64,000 nt of DNA from Verpa conica (GCA_033030425.1 JAUFSD010000001.1:1488001-1552000), one strand, 5' to 3'; positions 1 through 12,351 are shown, counted from the stretch's first letter. Translations and numbers: made by a program. Notes: generated from the sequence alone by a model not told the origin.

Positions 1-742
1 GCTCTCTCACTGAAGCGGTAAAGATCCCCCTATTGCCATTGCGGCTGCTCCTGTCAATGAGCGTTTCCCGGATCCGTTCATGCTTCTCGAAACGCACAAG
101 AAGCAAAAGAAAAGAAAACTTACACTTGTACTGCTTTGATCGCCTGATTCCGGGGATAGGTTCATTCATATTCCCCATAGCCCTTCCTCGATCTCTCGTT
201 CTCCTACTTCTTGCGTCTTTCTCTCCTTCCCACACTCACTAACTGCCTTTGTTTTGTCCCTTGCGTGTTGCTTGCAGCTGTCTGTCGTTATCTTTCTCGA
301 TTTAACCTCGAGGGGGGGGTCTCTTTTTTCTTGTCTGCCCCGCAATATCCACCCGGGGAAACAGTTTATCACATTCCGCCAGCTCGGTAAGACACAGCAG
401 CAGCAAAGGGAGAAACGGCCACCAGCAATATCAAAAAAAAACAAAAAATAACAAGCTGCCTCGGCGCGGCCACTCTAACCGACGGAGTAACGGGGCGGAG
501 AGAAAAAGGTCTTTAATTCTTCCGGAAACAGATCAACTAAACGAGAGATATCGAACCACAACCGGAGAATTGTTTTAGAGTTTTGCGTGTGTGTGTGTGT
601 GTGTGTGGCCTCGAGGGAAATTCCTTTTTGAAGCTCACTAGGTCCTCCAGTTCATTTAACTACTACGATCGACATACTCTTATATAAAGAATTTAACCCT
701 TCAGTCTGAAGATTGGTCTCTCTCGTGCCCTTTCGGCCAGAA
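1..742. other. 5' flank of the DUF3431 gene; no gene seen
   Basis: Two short open frames occur here but show no protein-like composition or recognisable motif. The stretch is CT-rich in places and holds a (GT)n run at about 585-607. It is probably promoter and leader sequence. Confidence 0.4.
585..607. repeat. (GT)n dinucleotide repeat
   Basis: About eleven uninterrupted GT units about 135 bases upstream of the DUF3431 start codon. Likely length-variable. Confidence 0.85.
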
Positions 743-2014
743 ATGATGACGATCCAGATGGGTACACTCTCGCAGACCCGGGCGCTAATAGTGAGCTGCT
801 TGTTGACCGGATTAATTGTCTATACACTCTCGTCCCGGTTTCAATCATCATCCTTGACAACGATAGTACCAGCAACAGGTCGAGGTGTAGGATATAATCC
901 TGAGCTCGGAGTAGCTTACGGGGAAGATGAACCTTCAATCCCTCACGGTATCTCTGTGTTCAAGCCCGACCGATATAAGAAGCATCTGGTCCTTCCGAGG
1001 ATGTCGAATGAGGATGTTTCCTGGCTCACATACCTCCCGGGCGAGCTCAACATCACGCCGAAGCCATATATTGTGGATGCAGACTTGTCGAACCCACCTG
1101 TGGGCGCACTTACGACGCCGGTGAACAAGGTACGAACAGTAGCTTCCTTCTATATCTACTTGTTTGATACTGATACTCCACTATAGGGACACGAAGTACT
1201 AGTATACCTAACCTATATCATCGAGCACTACGACCACGCCCTCGCTGACATCATAATCTTTGTGCACGCCCACTCCGCAACCTGGCACAACAACGACCTC
1301 CAACTCGCCTCAACCCCCGTGATGCTCATCGAAATGAACTACCTCCGCGTCATCAGACACGGCTACGTGAACCTCCGCTGCCACTGGCAACCCGGGTGTC
1401 CAGCATGGATCAGAACAAACAGCACAGAGCTTGACATCAACAAAAAGGAAGAAGTCGTCTTCCGCACCGCATTCCAGGAGATCTTTCCAGACGAGCCTAT
1501 CCCGAATATACTCTCCACTGCGTGCTGTGCGCAGTTTGCGGTTACCAAGGAGACGATACTTGCTCATCCGAAAGAGCGCTACATCAGATGGCGACAATGG
1601 ATCATTGATACGGGCCTGGAGGATGAGGTCTCGGGCCGCATCTGGGAGTATCTGTGGCAATATGTGTTTCCTGGCCCGGGACGCATGGGGTCGTCTGATC
1701 AGAAGGCGGTTAGTTGTCCGAAGGAACACGTTTGCTACTGTGATGGGTATGGGTATTGTTTCGGCGGCGAGGAACAGTACAAGGATTTTTTTAGCCGGAG
1801 GGAGAAGGCGAATAATTTGAGGGACCGACTGCGTAAAGCGGAGGAGGACACGATGGCGATTAATGATGACTGGCGGAGAGAGGGCATGGACAGAGTAAGA
1901 GCAGAGATCAAGGAGTTGGATGATTGGTGTGAGGAGGAGGCTATGAAAGCGAGGATTCGCGGGAAGGATCCGAAGCAGCGGAAATTGGAGTTGGGAAGTG
2001 AATTTTCGGGATAA
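743..2014 (+). CDS. DUF3431 family protein, membrane-anchored
   Basis: Two exons (743-1129 and 1187-2014) joined in phase 0 over a 57-base GT-AG intron give 404 residues. The start is the first ATG of the open frame; a second ATG follows at once. Residues about 10-26 form one hydrophobic segment preceded by few charges, which fits a type II signal anchor. The core from about residue 90 carries features I recognise from fungal DUF3431 proteins: 'SWLTYLPG', 'PVNKGHEVLVYLTYIIEHYD', 'FVHAHSATWHN', and 'GYVNLRC' followed by 'PGCP', with cysteines near 'STACCAQFAV'. The tail (about residues 335-404) is highly charged and probably helical. DUF3431 members resemble glycosyltransferases and are thought to act in the secretory pathway, but their reaction is not established, so none is assigned here. 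Family call is firm; function is unknown. Confidence 0.85.
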
Positions 2015-3659
2015 GTTTATTGGGACATATTTGGTACCTTGATATGGTTCTCATTTGGGATAGTTTCTGGTTTCTTGATCTATTTTTATTTTATTTTATA
2101 GTTTTGGGGTTTATTTTTGTTTTCCGGTTTTTTTTTGTTTTCGGTTTTGGTACATAGATTTCTTTTCTTGGATGGTGTTATTTTCTTTTGGGCGAGGGGG
2201 TATCTTTAGCGGGGAGTGTCGCTTTGGAACTGGTACCTGCATCACCATTTCTATAGGCATTCGAGAAGGATTGGAATGTCTTTAAGATCAAAAGTAGGGG
2301 ATAAGCATTAAGCTAGGCTACGAGTATAGCGAGATGGGGTAGGAATATCAATAATCAATAAGACAGCAAATTGATCCCTTTGTTATTCTTCTGCTAAAAC
2401 ATAGGTCTTCTGCGATATTTATTGTATGAATGATTAATTATCCGAATAAGTATTTGTAGTGATTCATAGTTGTGGGGCCGAGACCTTGTTTTACTGCCTC
2501 AGCTAGTTAATTGTAAATTCAGTTATTTGAGATGAGTATTACTCTTTAGGGTATTGGGTAATACTCTAGGTGTTAGGCGTCAGTATATATCTTTATGGCG
2601 AGTATGTTTATCCGAGTGATATCTCATGCTCCATACACCAAATATAAATAATATTCTTTCCGAAAGCTATGCTATATATAACATATGTATATAGATCTAG
2701 ATACTAACTCTAAGTAGTAGTATGGGCAGCGTATCAAATCTTAAGATTTCCTGCATGTATAGTATGAAAGTATCGTGAATAGTAATGCTACTATAATGCC
2801 ATGATAGGCTATGTTTCATTTGGTATTGTATATACTGGCGCACATTGTTGGCTCTAGGTCTGCCTATTTTTTTATAGGCTAGCCATTGTGTAGATTACTT
2901 GTTCGATGGTTTAAACCAATTTCAGAAGTACATGGACAGTGTTTAATATTTGGCTTTTAGTAGTTTTTATTCATTTTCCCCTGCAAACCTGAATCTAAAG
3001 GGCAGCTGGAAATTTAAAAGTATTATCGAAAACTTCTTGCAGGTTATGAAGTGAAAATGGCATGGTAGCTGGTATGAGATTCATCTTCTGTAAGCTACCA
3101 AAGAAAAGAACTCTTTGATTATTCGTTTATACCGAATGAGAATTCATGATCTAAAATAGCCAGATTCCCTGTTACTGAGATATAAATGAGGCTTTTACCC
3201 CGGTCCAGCTCTAAAAGTTCTAGTAACTTACTAAATATAATGGCTGAAACCCTTGAAATTTGCATTGTCTGCCATGAAATCTATCCGATAGATCTTACTA
3301 TTATATTGCTATAATTGGCTAGAACAAAACTAAGTGAAGTATGTTATACAGGTATTCTAAAATCAACTCGAGCTCTCATACACATCAAACCATAGAAATA
3401 TGTTGATTTGGTTTTTCCACGCCCAAACAAGGTCTTTTAACTACTATGTGGGGTTCCATCTTTACGGGCAATATTACCAGCGTCAGAGATATTATGGGCC
3501 TGTTGGTTTGTCAGTGCTCGGTATCCTAATCTGTAAGTGATTTCACGCGAGATTCCGCTAAGTTCTAAGTTCTACTGAGGATGCAAGTTATGTGTTTGAG
3601 GCCTTCCTTACAGACATGTAGTGGCGGCAGTTATAGTGGCGATTGGAGAAGAAAGAATA
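2015..3659. other. AT-rich intergenic region, no gene seen
   Basis: T-rich 3' flank of the DUF3431 gene followed by AT-rich sequence with frequent stops in all frames. I see no coding signal, tRNA or repeat pair. Confidence 0.5.
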
Positions 3660-3671
3660 ATGGACTTACGC

Positions 3672-5150
3672 TCAAATTGAATTTCTTGTGAAGAGCTTCT
3701 GCCTCAGAGTATCGTCCTTGACTAGGGTAAAAGCCTCTAAGGTTATATACAACTCTCAGTGTTTCGGGGTTGTCGGGGCCAAACTCCTTCTCATACCCGG
3801 GGAGAGCCCGCTGGTAGATGGTCCCTGGGTAGATCCACGCCTCAAAAATTCCAAAGAGATCTGCCCATGATGTAAAAAGGTAGAAAATTGGAGAAGCCTA
3901 GTAGCGTCGGGATCTGTTTGCTGTATTTGGTTGAAAGACACATCCCAAGCTGTATATATATCTTTACCATACCTTCGGACTGCCCCAGGAGGTATTTCCG
4001 TGAGTATTTTGGTTTGGTGGTCTTCTAATGTTGAGAGGAACTGTGAAAATGTTATATTCCTGTGGTAAATATAAGATCCTGCGATCTCAATCGCTAATGG
4101 TAGCCTTTCCAAGAGATTAACGATTTTACTTCAAGGTTGTCGTTCCCTAGAAATGGTAAGAAAGACTCCGTTAGAAGGTGGAGGGCCTGAGAGAGGATGT
4201 ACCTGGCTTAGCATATTCCGGAGCTTGTGAGGAACGCAAAAGAAGCTGAACGCCGTCTTCTTCCAATGTTCCTCCAATCCCCAGAGGTTTTGCGTAACCC
4301 GAGGCAGCCTCTTTTCTCCGGCTTGTAACAAGAATGTTACCTGAGTCAGGGAAGAAATTTGAGACAAGGTCATATGATTCAATGTCGTCATAGTTATCAA
4401 AAACAATCAAAAAATTACTGTTTTCCTCAGTATCTAGCCACGTTTTTACGGCTATGATAACACGACTTGTGATTTCTTCGTTCTGGCGGTAGTTCAAGAG
4501 ACCATCTGTTGATATGAGCCCTGACAAGTTCAAGCACCGAGCAATTACTGTGTAATTGACTGTGGGTCCCCCCTGGGAAACGCTGCTGTCGATAAGCTCT
4601 TGGGTTATCTGAAAAAATACAAGTGTTGCGGTTTGTTGATCAGTCGCATCAACCCAGAAGACCTTATTGTACTCATGGCGATACTTGGAAGTGTAGGCAA
4701 GCGCAATCTCTGTTTTTCCGATCCCTCCTAGGCCATACAGCACAACTGCTCTTTGCGATAAGTGGGGCGACGATACTGAGAGATAGCGGTGTATTTCAAG
4801 TATTTCGTCAGCTCTCCCAGAGAAATTTGGGGTTCTTTTCATACCCACAATTCGTGTAATAAATTTTGCAACTATTTATGGGACTCAGTAACTATTATAC
4901 AAGGGTAGTAGTGTAACAAGTTTTGTATTACATACATTCAGGAACCTCAATCTGTACGGGTGCCCGCTGTTTTGATTCTTGCGTGATATGTTCCACTAAC
5001 TCTTCTATCTTCCCACCAACGGGTTCGTATCTATCATCTGCAGATCCGGGTGTGGCGGCAACTTATGGTGGTTTGCATGACACGAATCATAATTTCTGCT
5101 AATACAGGTGAAGAAGTCTTAACGTGATAGACTTCACTTGCTCTTACCCG
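3672..5150 (-). pseudogene. Broken NB-ARC/TPR (NLR-like) receptor gene
   Basis: Reading leftward, an exon at 5030-4936 ('GGKIEELVEHITQESKQ') splices to one at 4871-4203 carrying an NB-ARC ATPase: P-loop 'YGLGGIGKTEIAL', Walker B 'FLIVFDNYDD' and 'ILVTSRR'. After a plausible 56-base intron (4202-4147, with a CTAAC branch site) the next exon starts 'GNDNLE'. The expected continuation 'IVNLLERLPLAIEIAGSYI' lies one base out of frame near 4125-4135. That frame runs through 'AWDVSFNQI' and 'TRLLQFSTFLH', then is lost again near 3850. A third frame encodes a fungal-type TPR ('YQRALPGYEKEFGPDNPETL', then 'GRYSEAEAL'), ending at a good donor (GTAAGT) near 3672 with no further repeats seen. Fungal NLR-like proteins usually continue with many TPRs. 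A gene decayed by two frameshifts and truncation fits best. Assembly errors in a live gene remain possible. Confidence 0.8.
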
Positions 5151-5159
5151 CGCCTAGGT

Positions 5160-5890
5160 CGAATTTTATATAGTATATACAGTATATCTTTAGTAATTGA
5201 GGCCGGTAAATATGAGGGGTGAAATTGAATTGACTAATAGGGTACTAGCTAGCTTGGTGTAACTTTACCATTTAATTGGTGTAGTGGAGCTCTTTGTAAT
5301 GATATATTGGGTCTTGGTATACATAGGTATTAGATTAGATACTCTAAAAGCTGCATGTCCAAGAGCCCAGCATGAACCCAGTCCCAAAGTTGTCAACGCA
5401 AATAGTATTGCTACTACTCTTCAGTACGTAAGCGCTCCTACGCTATAGTAATACAAATGAGAAATATATTTAGAGTGTTATTAAACTTGAGCTGCTTGGG
5501 CTATAGTGGTCATAGATACGTAGGAAAGTGGTATGTTTAGAGGATGCAAAATAGAGATGTGGAGAGGAATACTATTTGAAGAGTGAGTATGTACATGCTC
5601 CTAGTCTAGACGGTATGTGTTTCTTTACTAGGATGCCTAAAGTACCATTTATATTGTTATTTATTTATTTATTGATACTTAGCCAAAACTGAGGGGTAAA
5701 CGGCCGATGGGCTAGTACATACTCAGCTATAACGACCACCAACTGGCTACGAGTCTCCAGACAAAGACCAAGATTGTATTTCTAAATGTCTCTGGGCACT
5801 TCGTGATGCGCAAAAATTAGTACCGAATCGGCCCTAAATAGTGCGAGAGAGCTGTAGCCAGAGGTCGGTTCCTGATGTTCTGGCTAATAT
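5160..5890. other. AT-rich spacer, no gene seen
   Basis: Stops are frequent in all frames. No motif, tRNA-like fold or repeat pair was noticed. It may include the decayed 5' part of the neighbouring NB-ARC relic. Confidence 0.4.
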
Positions 5891-5909
5891 GCATTCCCTG
5901 TCAACTCTT

Positions 5910-6127
5910 CCCCAGAGGCGCACTTCGGTACAGTATCCGCATTGGGCAACATCTACAATCAAAACCGGGCATTGAAAGGTGTTCCTGGCGAAGCGATTCT
6001 AGGGACCTGCTTTTATCATGTCATCTCAACGGCTCATCGCAGACATCTGAACATGATTGATGAAATCCTCGGTCGGCCGGAGCCTTGGTATTTTCAGTTT
6101 ATCCGAGAGTACCCCGCAAAACAATAG
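5910..6127 (+). other. Orphan open frame, possible gene remnant
   Basis: The frame ending at 6127 reads roughly 'ALGNIYNQNRALKGVPGEAI', then 'CFYHVISTAHRRHL', then 'IREYPAKQ'. It has protein-like composition but no ATG at its left end, so it would need an upstream exon (a possible acceptor AG lies near 5910). I do not recognise the family. It ends only 67 bases before the arabinofuranosidase start. It may be the last exon of a small unknown gene or a fragment of a lost one; chance is also possible. Confidence 0.25.
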
Positions 6128-6193
6128 TGTATATAGTTTAAAAGTCACTAATGAGGATTGAGTTTTTGCAGAAGTAAACATTCGTCCTGCAAG

Positions 6194-8924
6194 ATGTTTA
6201 CTCAATTGGTTGCGCTGCTAGTGCTTATCGCTGAACCGGTGCTGAGCCAGACAGTGTCGCCTGTCCATCTTCAGATCAACACCGAGAACGTAGCTGCTAG
6301 GAACAAGACAGCACCAAATCTATATGGGTTGTTTTTTGAGGATATCAATGTAAGATTCTCATCAGTATTATTATGGTATTATGGCTCTAATCTAGAATAA
6401 AAGCACTCTGGCGATGGTGGGATATACGCAGAATTGATTCGCAACCGGGCTTTTCAAGGTGAGAATTAGTTCATTATATCCTATATTAGTGACTAACCTA
6501 ATGAAATAGGATCGGGTGTAAAACTTCGGAACAGTGGAACGAACCCATATCCATATGGAACACAGGAAGCGGATATTCCTTTCGGGCCAAATCTAGACGC
6601 TTGGAGAGGAATTGGAGATGTAAAAATCTCTATTGACCTTATGAATCCTCTTTCAGACGCACTACCGGCAGTCTTAAGAGTAGATGTAGGGAATAGTGCC
6701 ACAGGAGAGGTTGGTTTTATGAATGAAGGTAAAAGTTTCCCAGACTATAATTATTAGGCATGAGTGATATTGATAACTCGCAGGATACTGGGGTATGGAC
6801 GTTAGACCGCAGAAATACGCAGCATCTTTCTACGTGAAGCCATGGGAGCAGTACTATAACGGTGCTCTTACATCTTTCAAGTTATCATTAAGATCAAACC
6901 TTACCAGCGATGTGTGGACCACCACGGAAATTCCAATCACTGAGAGGCTGGATACATTTGACTATACAAAATTAGAAACCACACTTTTCCCAGAGATTTC
7001 AGCTCCCAGTATCAACAATTCTTTTGCAATTACAATGGACGCTACACAAGTCAGAGGACAGACATTCTTTTTCTCGCTGATCTCACTTTTCCCGCCTACA
7101 TTCAAGGACAGACCTAATGGAATTAGGAAAGATTTGGCCGAAGCTTTGAAAGGACTCGACCCCAAGTTCCTAAGGTTTCCTGGGGGCAATAATCTTGAGG
7201 TTAGTTTACGTGACCCCTTAAAGAGTGAGTTGATTTGCTAACAAGAGTTTCAAAGGGCTTTTCAATTCAAACCCGATGGAAATGGAATGAGACAATTGGA
7301 GATCTAAGATATAGAAAAGGACGTATTGGCCAATGGGAGTATTTCAACACGAATGGGTGAGAGACAAATATTACTTCATAATCAAAGGATGGATTTACTA
7401 ACAGTCTTAGCCTTGGTCTCCTGGAGTATTTTGACTTCTGTGAAGACATGGAAATGGAGCCACTCCTTACCGTATACGCTGGTTATACCCTTGCGCCGAA
7501 TGGTCGCAATCCAGCAGCCATAGTTCCTCAAGCGCATATCCAGCCTTTCATCGATGAGGTACTGAACGAGCTCGAGTATATCCTTGGCGACGTAAGCACA
7601 CCAATGGGCGCTTTACGGGCGTCTCACGGACGCTCAGAGCCTTATACATTGAAACTTGTCGAGATCGGGAATGAAGACCAATTCTCCGGAGGGAGTTACA
7701 ACTGGAGGTTTCCGCTCTATTACGAGCAGCTGAAAGCGAAGTATCCCGATATCACGTTTATCGCTACAGCGGGACCAGATATTACCCCCAGGATGGATAT
7801 TCCTGCAGGCGAGATGTGTAAGTTTGGGAAAGCCACGAAGACGAAAGTATAATTTACTGATTTCATACTTGCTCATTAGGGGACCCCCACTACTATCAAA
7901 CTCCACAGTTTTACAAGAACAATGTAAGTACCTTCGGGAGACCAAAGTGAACATATACCTACTTGAAATATCTATAGACTAACCCGTGAGTTATAGTTTG
8001 GTGTTTATGATAACTTTGGTGTCTCATCGTACCAGAATGTGACAATCTGTGAGTAGACTCCGATAGATAATTTGTTCCTTATAGGTTCACCTATTGACTT
8101 GATCATCTTTAGTTGTTGGAGAATACTCGGTCTTGTCTGTCGATAGTTCTTCTGGCAGCGTACAATGGTCTGGCCCAGGAAGAATCGTTTATCCCACGTT
8201 AGATGCTGCCATAGGTGAAGCGGTAAGAAAAAAATCCCTAGATCCCAATTATTCACCACTGTAATAGGAGCTAATTTTATGCCTCGTGAAGATCTTTGGT
8301 ATCGGTATGGAGCGTAACCCCAATACTGTGAAGTTGTCTTCATACGCACCACTGTTTCAGAATATCAATTCATACCAATGGACGGTAATGCTGACTCCCA
8401 CAATGACAAGATACCAGCTTTACTAATACTACGCCCAATAGCCTGACCTGATCAGTTTCTCTGCCGATCCGAACCAAACCACCCTATCCGCAAGCTACTA
8501 TCAACAAAAGATGTTTTCCCACCACCGCGGAACAGAAACCCTGCCCATTGTAAATACAGCAGGGACTTTCAATCCCTTATGGTGGGCTGCTCAACACGAT
8601 AGTGGAAGGGACGTTATATATGTCAAGGTAAACCCTCTCCCTAATAACCTAACTCACTCACCGAAGAAGGAGCTAATCATTTGATTACAATACCAGTTGG
8701 TCAATGCTGCAAACTCTGCCGTACCATTGACACTTGAATTCGACCGTGATATTTCGGGAGTCAATGGTACTATATTAACCCATGAGGTCCGGAATGGGTT
8801 TAACTACCTTAACAACCAGACCGCGATCTCGCCACAGCCACTCGAGTTTGAGACCCCCGATGGTAGTACTTGGGAGTTTGATGTTCCGAAGGCAAGTATT
8901 ATTGTGTTGGAGTTCTCTTCATGA
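6194..8924 (+). CDS. Secreted alpha-L-arabinofuranosidase, GH51
   Basis: Twelve exons can be joined in frame: 6194-6349, 6404-6458, 6510-6728, 6784-7199, 7256-7356, 7411-7817, 7880-7923, 7997-8048, 8113-8222, 8292-8384, 8442-8627 and 8697-8924. They total 688 residues, slightly longer than common fungal GH51 enzymes. Residues 1-18 look like a signal peptide ('LVALLVLIAEPVLSQ'). Family landmarks appear in order: 'NLYGLFFEDINHSGDGGIYA', 'LIRNRAFQG', 'GYWGMDV', 'LRFPGGNNLEG', 'RWKWNETIG', and 'LVEIGNEDQF', whose Glu (about residue 402) is the acid/base. 'FVGEYS' follows, with the nucleophile Glu at about residue 487. GH51 enzymes release terminal arabinofuranose from arabinan and arabinoxylan outside the cell. 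The boundary around exon 7/8 is least certain: an 'ACTAACCC' there is better read as the branch site. Several N-X-S/T sequons fit secretion. Confidence 0.93.
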
Positions 8925-9172
8925 GGATAAGAGTAGAAGAAAGGCCATGTCATATATTATCAATATCTCATTCACAGTGTACTAAGTGCTGAATTGGAAA
9001 TTTTATCACCCGGCCTGAAGGCCTCGGTTAACAATGTAAAAAGATGTTACAGTGATCAGAGCCCACAAATTAAAGCAAAGACCACTAAAGGTTGTCGCAA
9101 AATAGCATAACAACCCTATTTACAAAACACTTGACTAGTACTTTCCTTCTGGTCTTGCGTTGAATTCAGGTG
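8925..9172. other. 3' flank of the arabinofuranosidase
   Basis: Non-coding AT-rich sequence between the GH51 stop codon and the inverted-repeat element that follows; presumably holds the polyadenylation site. Confidence 0.4.
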
Positions 9173-9813
9173 TACAGCGGCAGGTAAAAAGTCATCGGAC
9201 GCTGATTCAGCGGATCTTGGCGTGTTTTAGCATGCATATGCATACCCCAAGGCTAGAGGGCCAGCACTCCTGCAAAAAAAATTGGGGTACAAAGCCCATA
9301 GAGGAGGGGTTTCTTTACATGGTTAAATTTAATTTTACACAAGAATCAAGGCTTATATCTACCATATAAACCCTTAAGATACATTCACTTTCTATACTAA
9401 ATTTGGGGTGGGTAAACTTAGATAGAGTGTGAGATGATAAAAAAGGTTATACTAGGTATTTTAGACCCTACCCCCATACTCTGGGAGCCTATAGATGCCA
9501 CTAGTATGCTAATATTCTACATTTCTCACCATTCTCAAAAATCGAATTTCTTTACTGGCTAAATTGCCATATTTGGCCCTCTATATTGCCACATTTTAGC
9601 CCATGAAGGAGGGAGTTTTTGGCTATCCTTTCCCACCATAAATACACCCAAGGGCCTCTCATAGAACATATCAAAAGCCCAGTTGATGAATATTTTTTCC
9701 TCTATGAGTAACAGTCTGCCCAAGTATCATGAGCGCCGAGGCTTGATTATGCCACCTAAAACAGGTCTAAAACATGTCTGAGCGCATCCGATGACTTTTT
9801 ACCTACCGCTGTA
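9173..9813. mobile_element. 637-bp MITE-like element with 28-bp TIRs and TA flanks
   Basis: Inverted repeats face each other at 9175-9202 and 9784-9811. The arm begins CAGCGG(C/T)AGGTAAAAAG and continues through TCATCGGA(C/T)GC. The only two differences are C/T transitions. Both ends are bounded by TA (9173-9174 and 9812-9813), and the two bases beyond also mirror each other. CAG...CTG ends with a TA duplication are typical of Tc1/mariner-class elements. The interior has no open frame long enough for a transposase, so this is a non-autonomous copy. A weaker inverted similarity extends inward from the TIRs. Confidence 0.85.
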
Positions 9814-9815
9814 CA

Positions 9816-10314
9816 GCAATGTGACCAGATACTCACACCAATACTCATAGGTATACATGTATACCTAAAGTACATAGATAATAATTAGAGAAAAAGTAAA
9901 CTCCATGGTAGTTGATGGTTAGCTGAGAGACTACTGTAGGATGGAAGCAGGTACTAAGTAGTTCAAGCTTCTCTAAGTAAAATCTTGAGAGCTTGAAACC
10001 TACTCAACTACCACGTAACCCCAATCTCGGCCCTAAAGGTGCAAACTCGTAACCTTCTAAAATATGAAAACAACGCTAAGCTTACACCGAAATTTACTAT
10101 AGACAGACTAAGTATAAAAAACAAGAGAGGAGAATAGAAATTTAAAGAATAATAATATAAAGAAACCCCTAGACTCACAGACACGCACCACTAGCACAAC
10201 ACAAACTCCAGCTCCAATTCTAATTTAACAAGCGTCCTACTAATCCCCAATTCTCCTCTAATCCTCAAGTGCCACAATCACTAATACAAACCCCACTCTA
10301 ATACCTCCCATAAC
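9816..10314. other. Intergenic spacer, 3' flank of F-box gene
   Basis: AT-rich sequence between the inverted-repeat element and the F-box gene stop codon. No coding or RNA signal seen. Confidence 0.4.
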
Positions 10315-12351
10315 TTACTCAGCCGTAGCCAATGTAGCTTTCCACCTCCCATCCATCTTCCCTCCATTAATCCCCGGCCTCCCCATATCCGTCTCTGGGC
10401 CTTGATGGTACATTGTCCCCGTCCACCCAAACTCATACATCGTCAGTCTAGTCCCCAAGTCCTTCAATCCTCTTGCCACATCAGCTACATTATTCCTCAT
10501 TCTCTCTCTTGGCATCACCGCTGGTGGTGGACTCAGCGGGGGAGCCGCCACAGTCGTAGGCATAGGCACGCTAAGGGATCTTCCAAGAAAATCAACCTCC
10601 CATACTCTACCCTGAGATCCTGCATACAAGCTCTTGCCCCCTGCCGTGAGTGCGAGAGAGTAGATGGGTGATTCCCAGTCCGCAGAGTTATTAGTATGGG
10701 GCCTGTACCGCGCAGGCGGGGAAAGATATGTCGCCCAGCCTGGTGAGTCGAGCGTAGTTGAAGAAATTGAAGAGGTGTTCAGTGGGTTCTGAAGGTAATC
10801 GTAGACATGACTTACGCCGCTCATTCGTAGGTCGAATATCTTGAGGATACAATGGCGCCCCCCGCCAACCACAAAACGTTCGCGGCCGAGCGGGATTAAG
10901 GAGTATATCGGAGTTTGACCGTCGATAGGGTCTGTATAAGTTGCTACAAATTGATCAGGGGAGCGGAGGTCGTGAAGTCTATATTATCTTATTAGCTGGA
11001 GTAGTAAGGTGACCCTTCAGGATATCAACCTTGAAATACCGTCATACCAGCCTCCTAGAAAAACGTCCCCTGGGCCTTCTGACGAGCCAATACTTGTTGA
11101 TAGTGGTGCAACCGCATATACGCCTACTGTTTTAATACCTGTGCATTCCATTGCTGAGAATGTTCTTAGTGGCTTTTTCCGAATCCCCTCATCTGTGATG
11201 GAGAATACTGATAATGGTTCAGAACTAGTAGTCCCCAATGCCATAAGCGACGGTGAAAGAAAAGCCGTTTTCCATGGTATCTCCCCATCAGCTAATATAA
11301 TTTCTGATATCGGCTCGACCGCTGCCTCTGGAGTAGTAGCTGTCCCTGTTGATAACAACTCTGGAGCATCGGCAGGATACAGTGCAACATTCGAATTACT
11401 CAGAATAGCACTCATGACCCCACCACCGCCGCCGCCGCCACCACCTGCAGCTCCACGGTGAAGTAAAGAAGCAGATTTAACCGATAATCCACTGGTTTCG
11501 TACTTTCTCAGTACTGTCGACTTCCCCACACTTCCTGGCTCAGAATCGGTCCTCAACGCCACCATCTCCAGCCTCCCATTAGCCCTACCCACGACCGCAA
11601 CCTCTACACCTCCAGTATTCCCCCCTCGCTCACTGGGTCTAAGCAACTGGATAGCAGTGACATCATCCCTCCCAGCTCTTTCATCCCTATTCTCATACCC
11701 CCACCATTGACCCTTGGCCTTGCCTGTACGTTTCCGTAGCACCAGATCCGGGCCGGCGCCAATCCCAAGGACCTCTCCTCCATCCGTGCAGACAGACTCG
11801 TAGACGTCTAGAATAGGAAGATACTTCATTGTCTGGCGTCCTCTACTCGAACCCGGTGTCCATGCCCACTTTGTAGTATTTGTTATCCCTTGCCCGCTTC
11901 CCCCTCCCCCTCCCCTCCTTCCACGCCATCCTCCCGAGGCAGCTCTAGGGCCAGTCGGAACATTAATAAACACCTCCGGTTCTAAGACCTTTGCGATGAA
12001 CCCCCTCCGCTGCCAGTTCCGCGAGACAAGTGTTTGCTCTTCTGCCCACGTGCGCCAATCCGTTGCTTGAACATTCCGCTGGTGTTTTCTTAGCTGGTGC
12101 TCGCGAATGACCTCGGCGTGGAAACTGGGGAACCGGGTCTGTACAAACACTCGCCATCCCTCGAGAGTGATAAAGGTGTTGAGACTTTTGCTAGCGGCTG
12201 AGAAGTTTGCGATGGAGGAGGCTGTTGGGAGGTGGGAAGCGACAATACGGAGAATGTCGTACGGCAGGGTTGAGAGCGTGGGCGGCAGCTGCTTCTGCTG
12301 CTGTAATTGTGGTGTTGGTGGTTGGGGCGGTAGACTTATTAATACATTCAT
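10315..12351 (-). CDS. F-box protein with probable WD40/beta-propeller body
   Basis: Two exons (12351-11030 and 10978-10315) joined over a 51-base intron give 661 residues. The start is the ATG before 'NVLISLPPQPPTPQ'; the open frame upstream has no other ATG. Residues about 27-75 form an F-box ('LSTLPYDILRIVASHLP', then 'SKSLNTFI'), the Skp1-binding module of SCF ubiquitin ligases. The rest has repeated beta-strand segments and 'GGWYDGISRLHDLRSP', 'VVGGGRHCILKIFDLR' and 'LYAGSQGRVWEVDF', which read like degenerate WD40 blades spanning the splice junction. Low-complexity glycine runs interrupt it: 'RRGGGGGSG' and a nine-glycine tract. It probably selects an unknown substrate for ubiquitination. 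The F-box is clear; the propeller is an inference. It lies directly downstream of CSN1 on the same strand. Confidence 0.85.
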
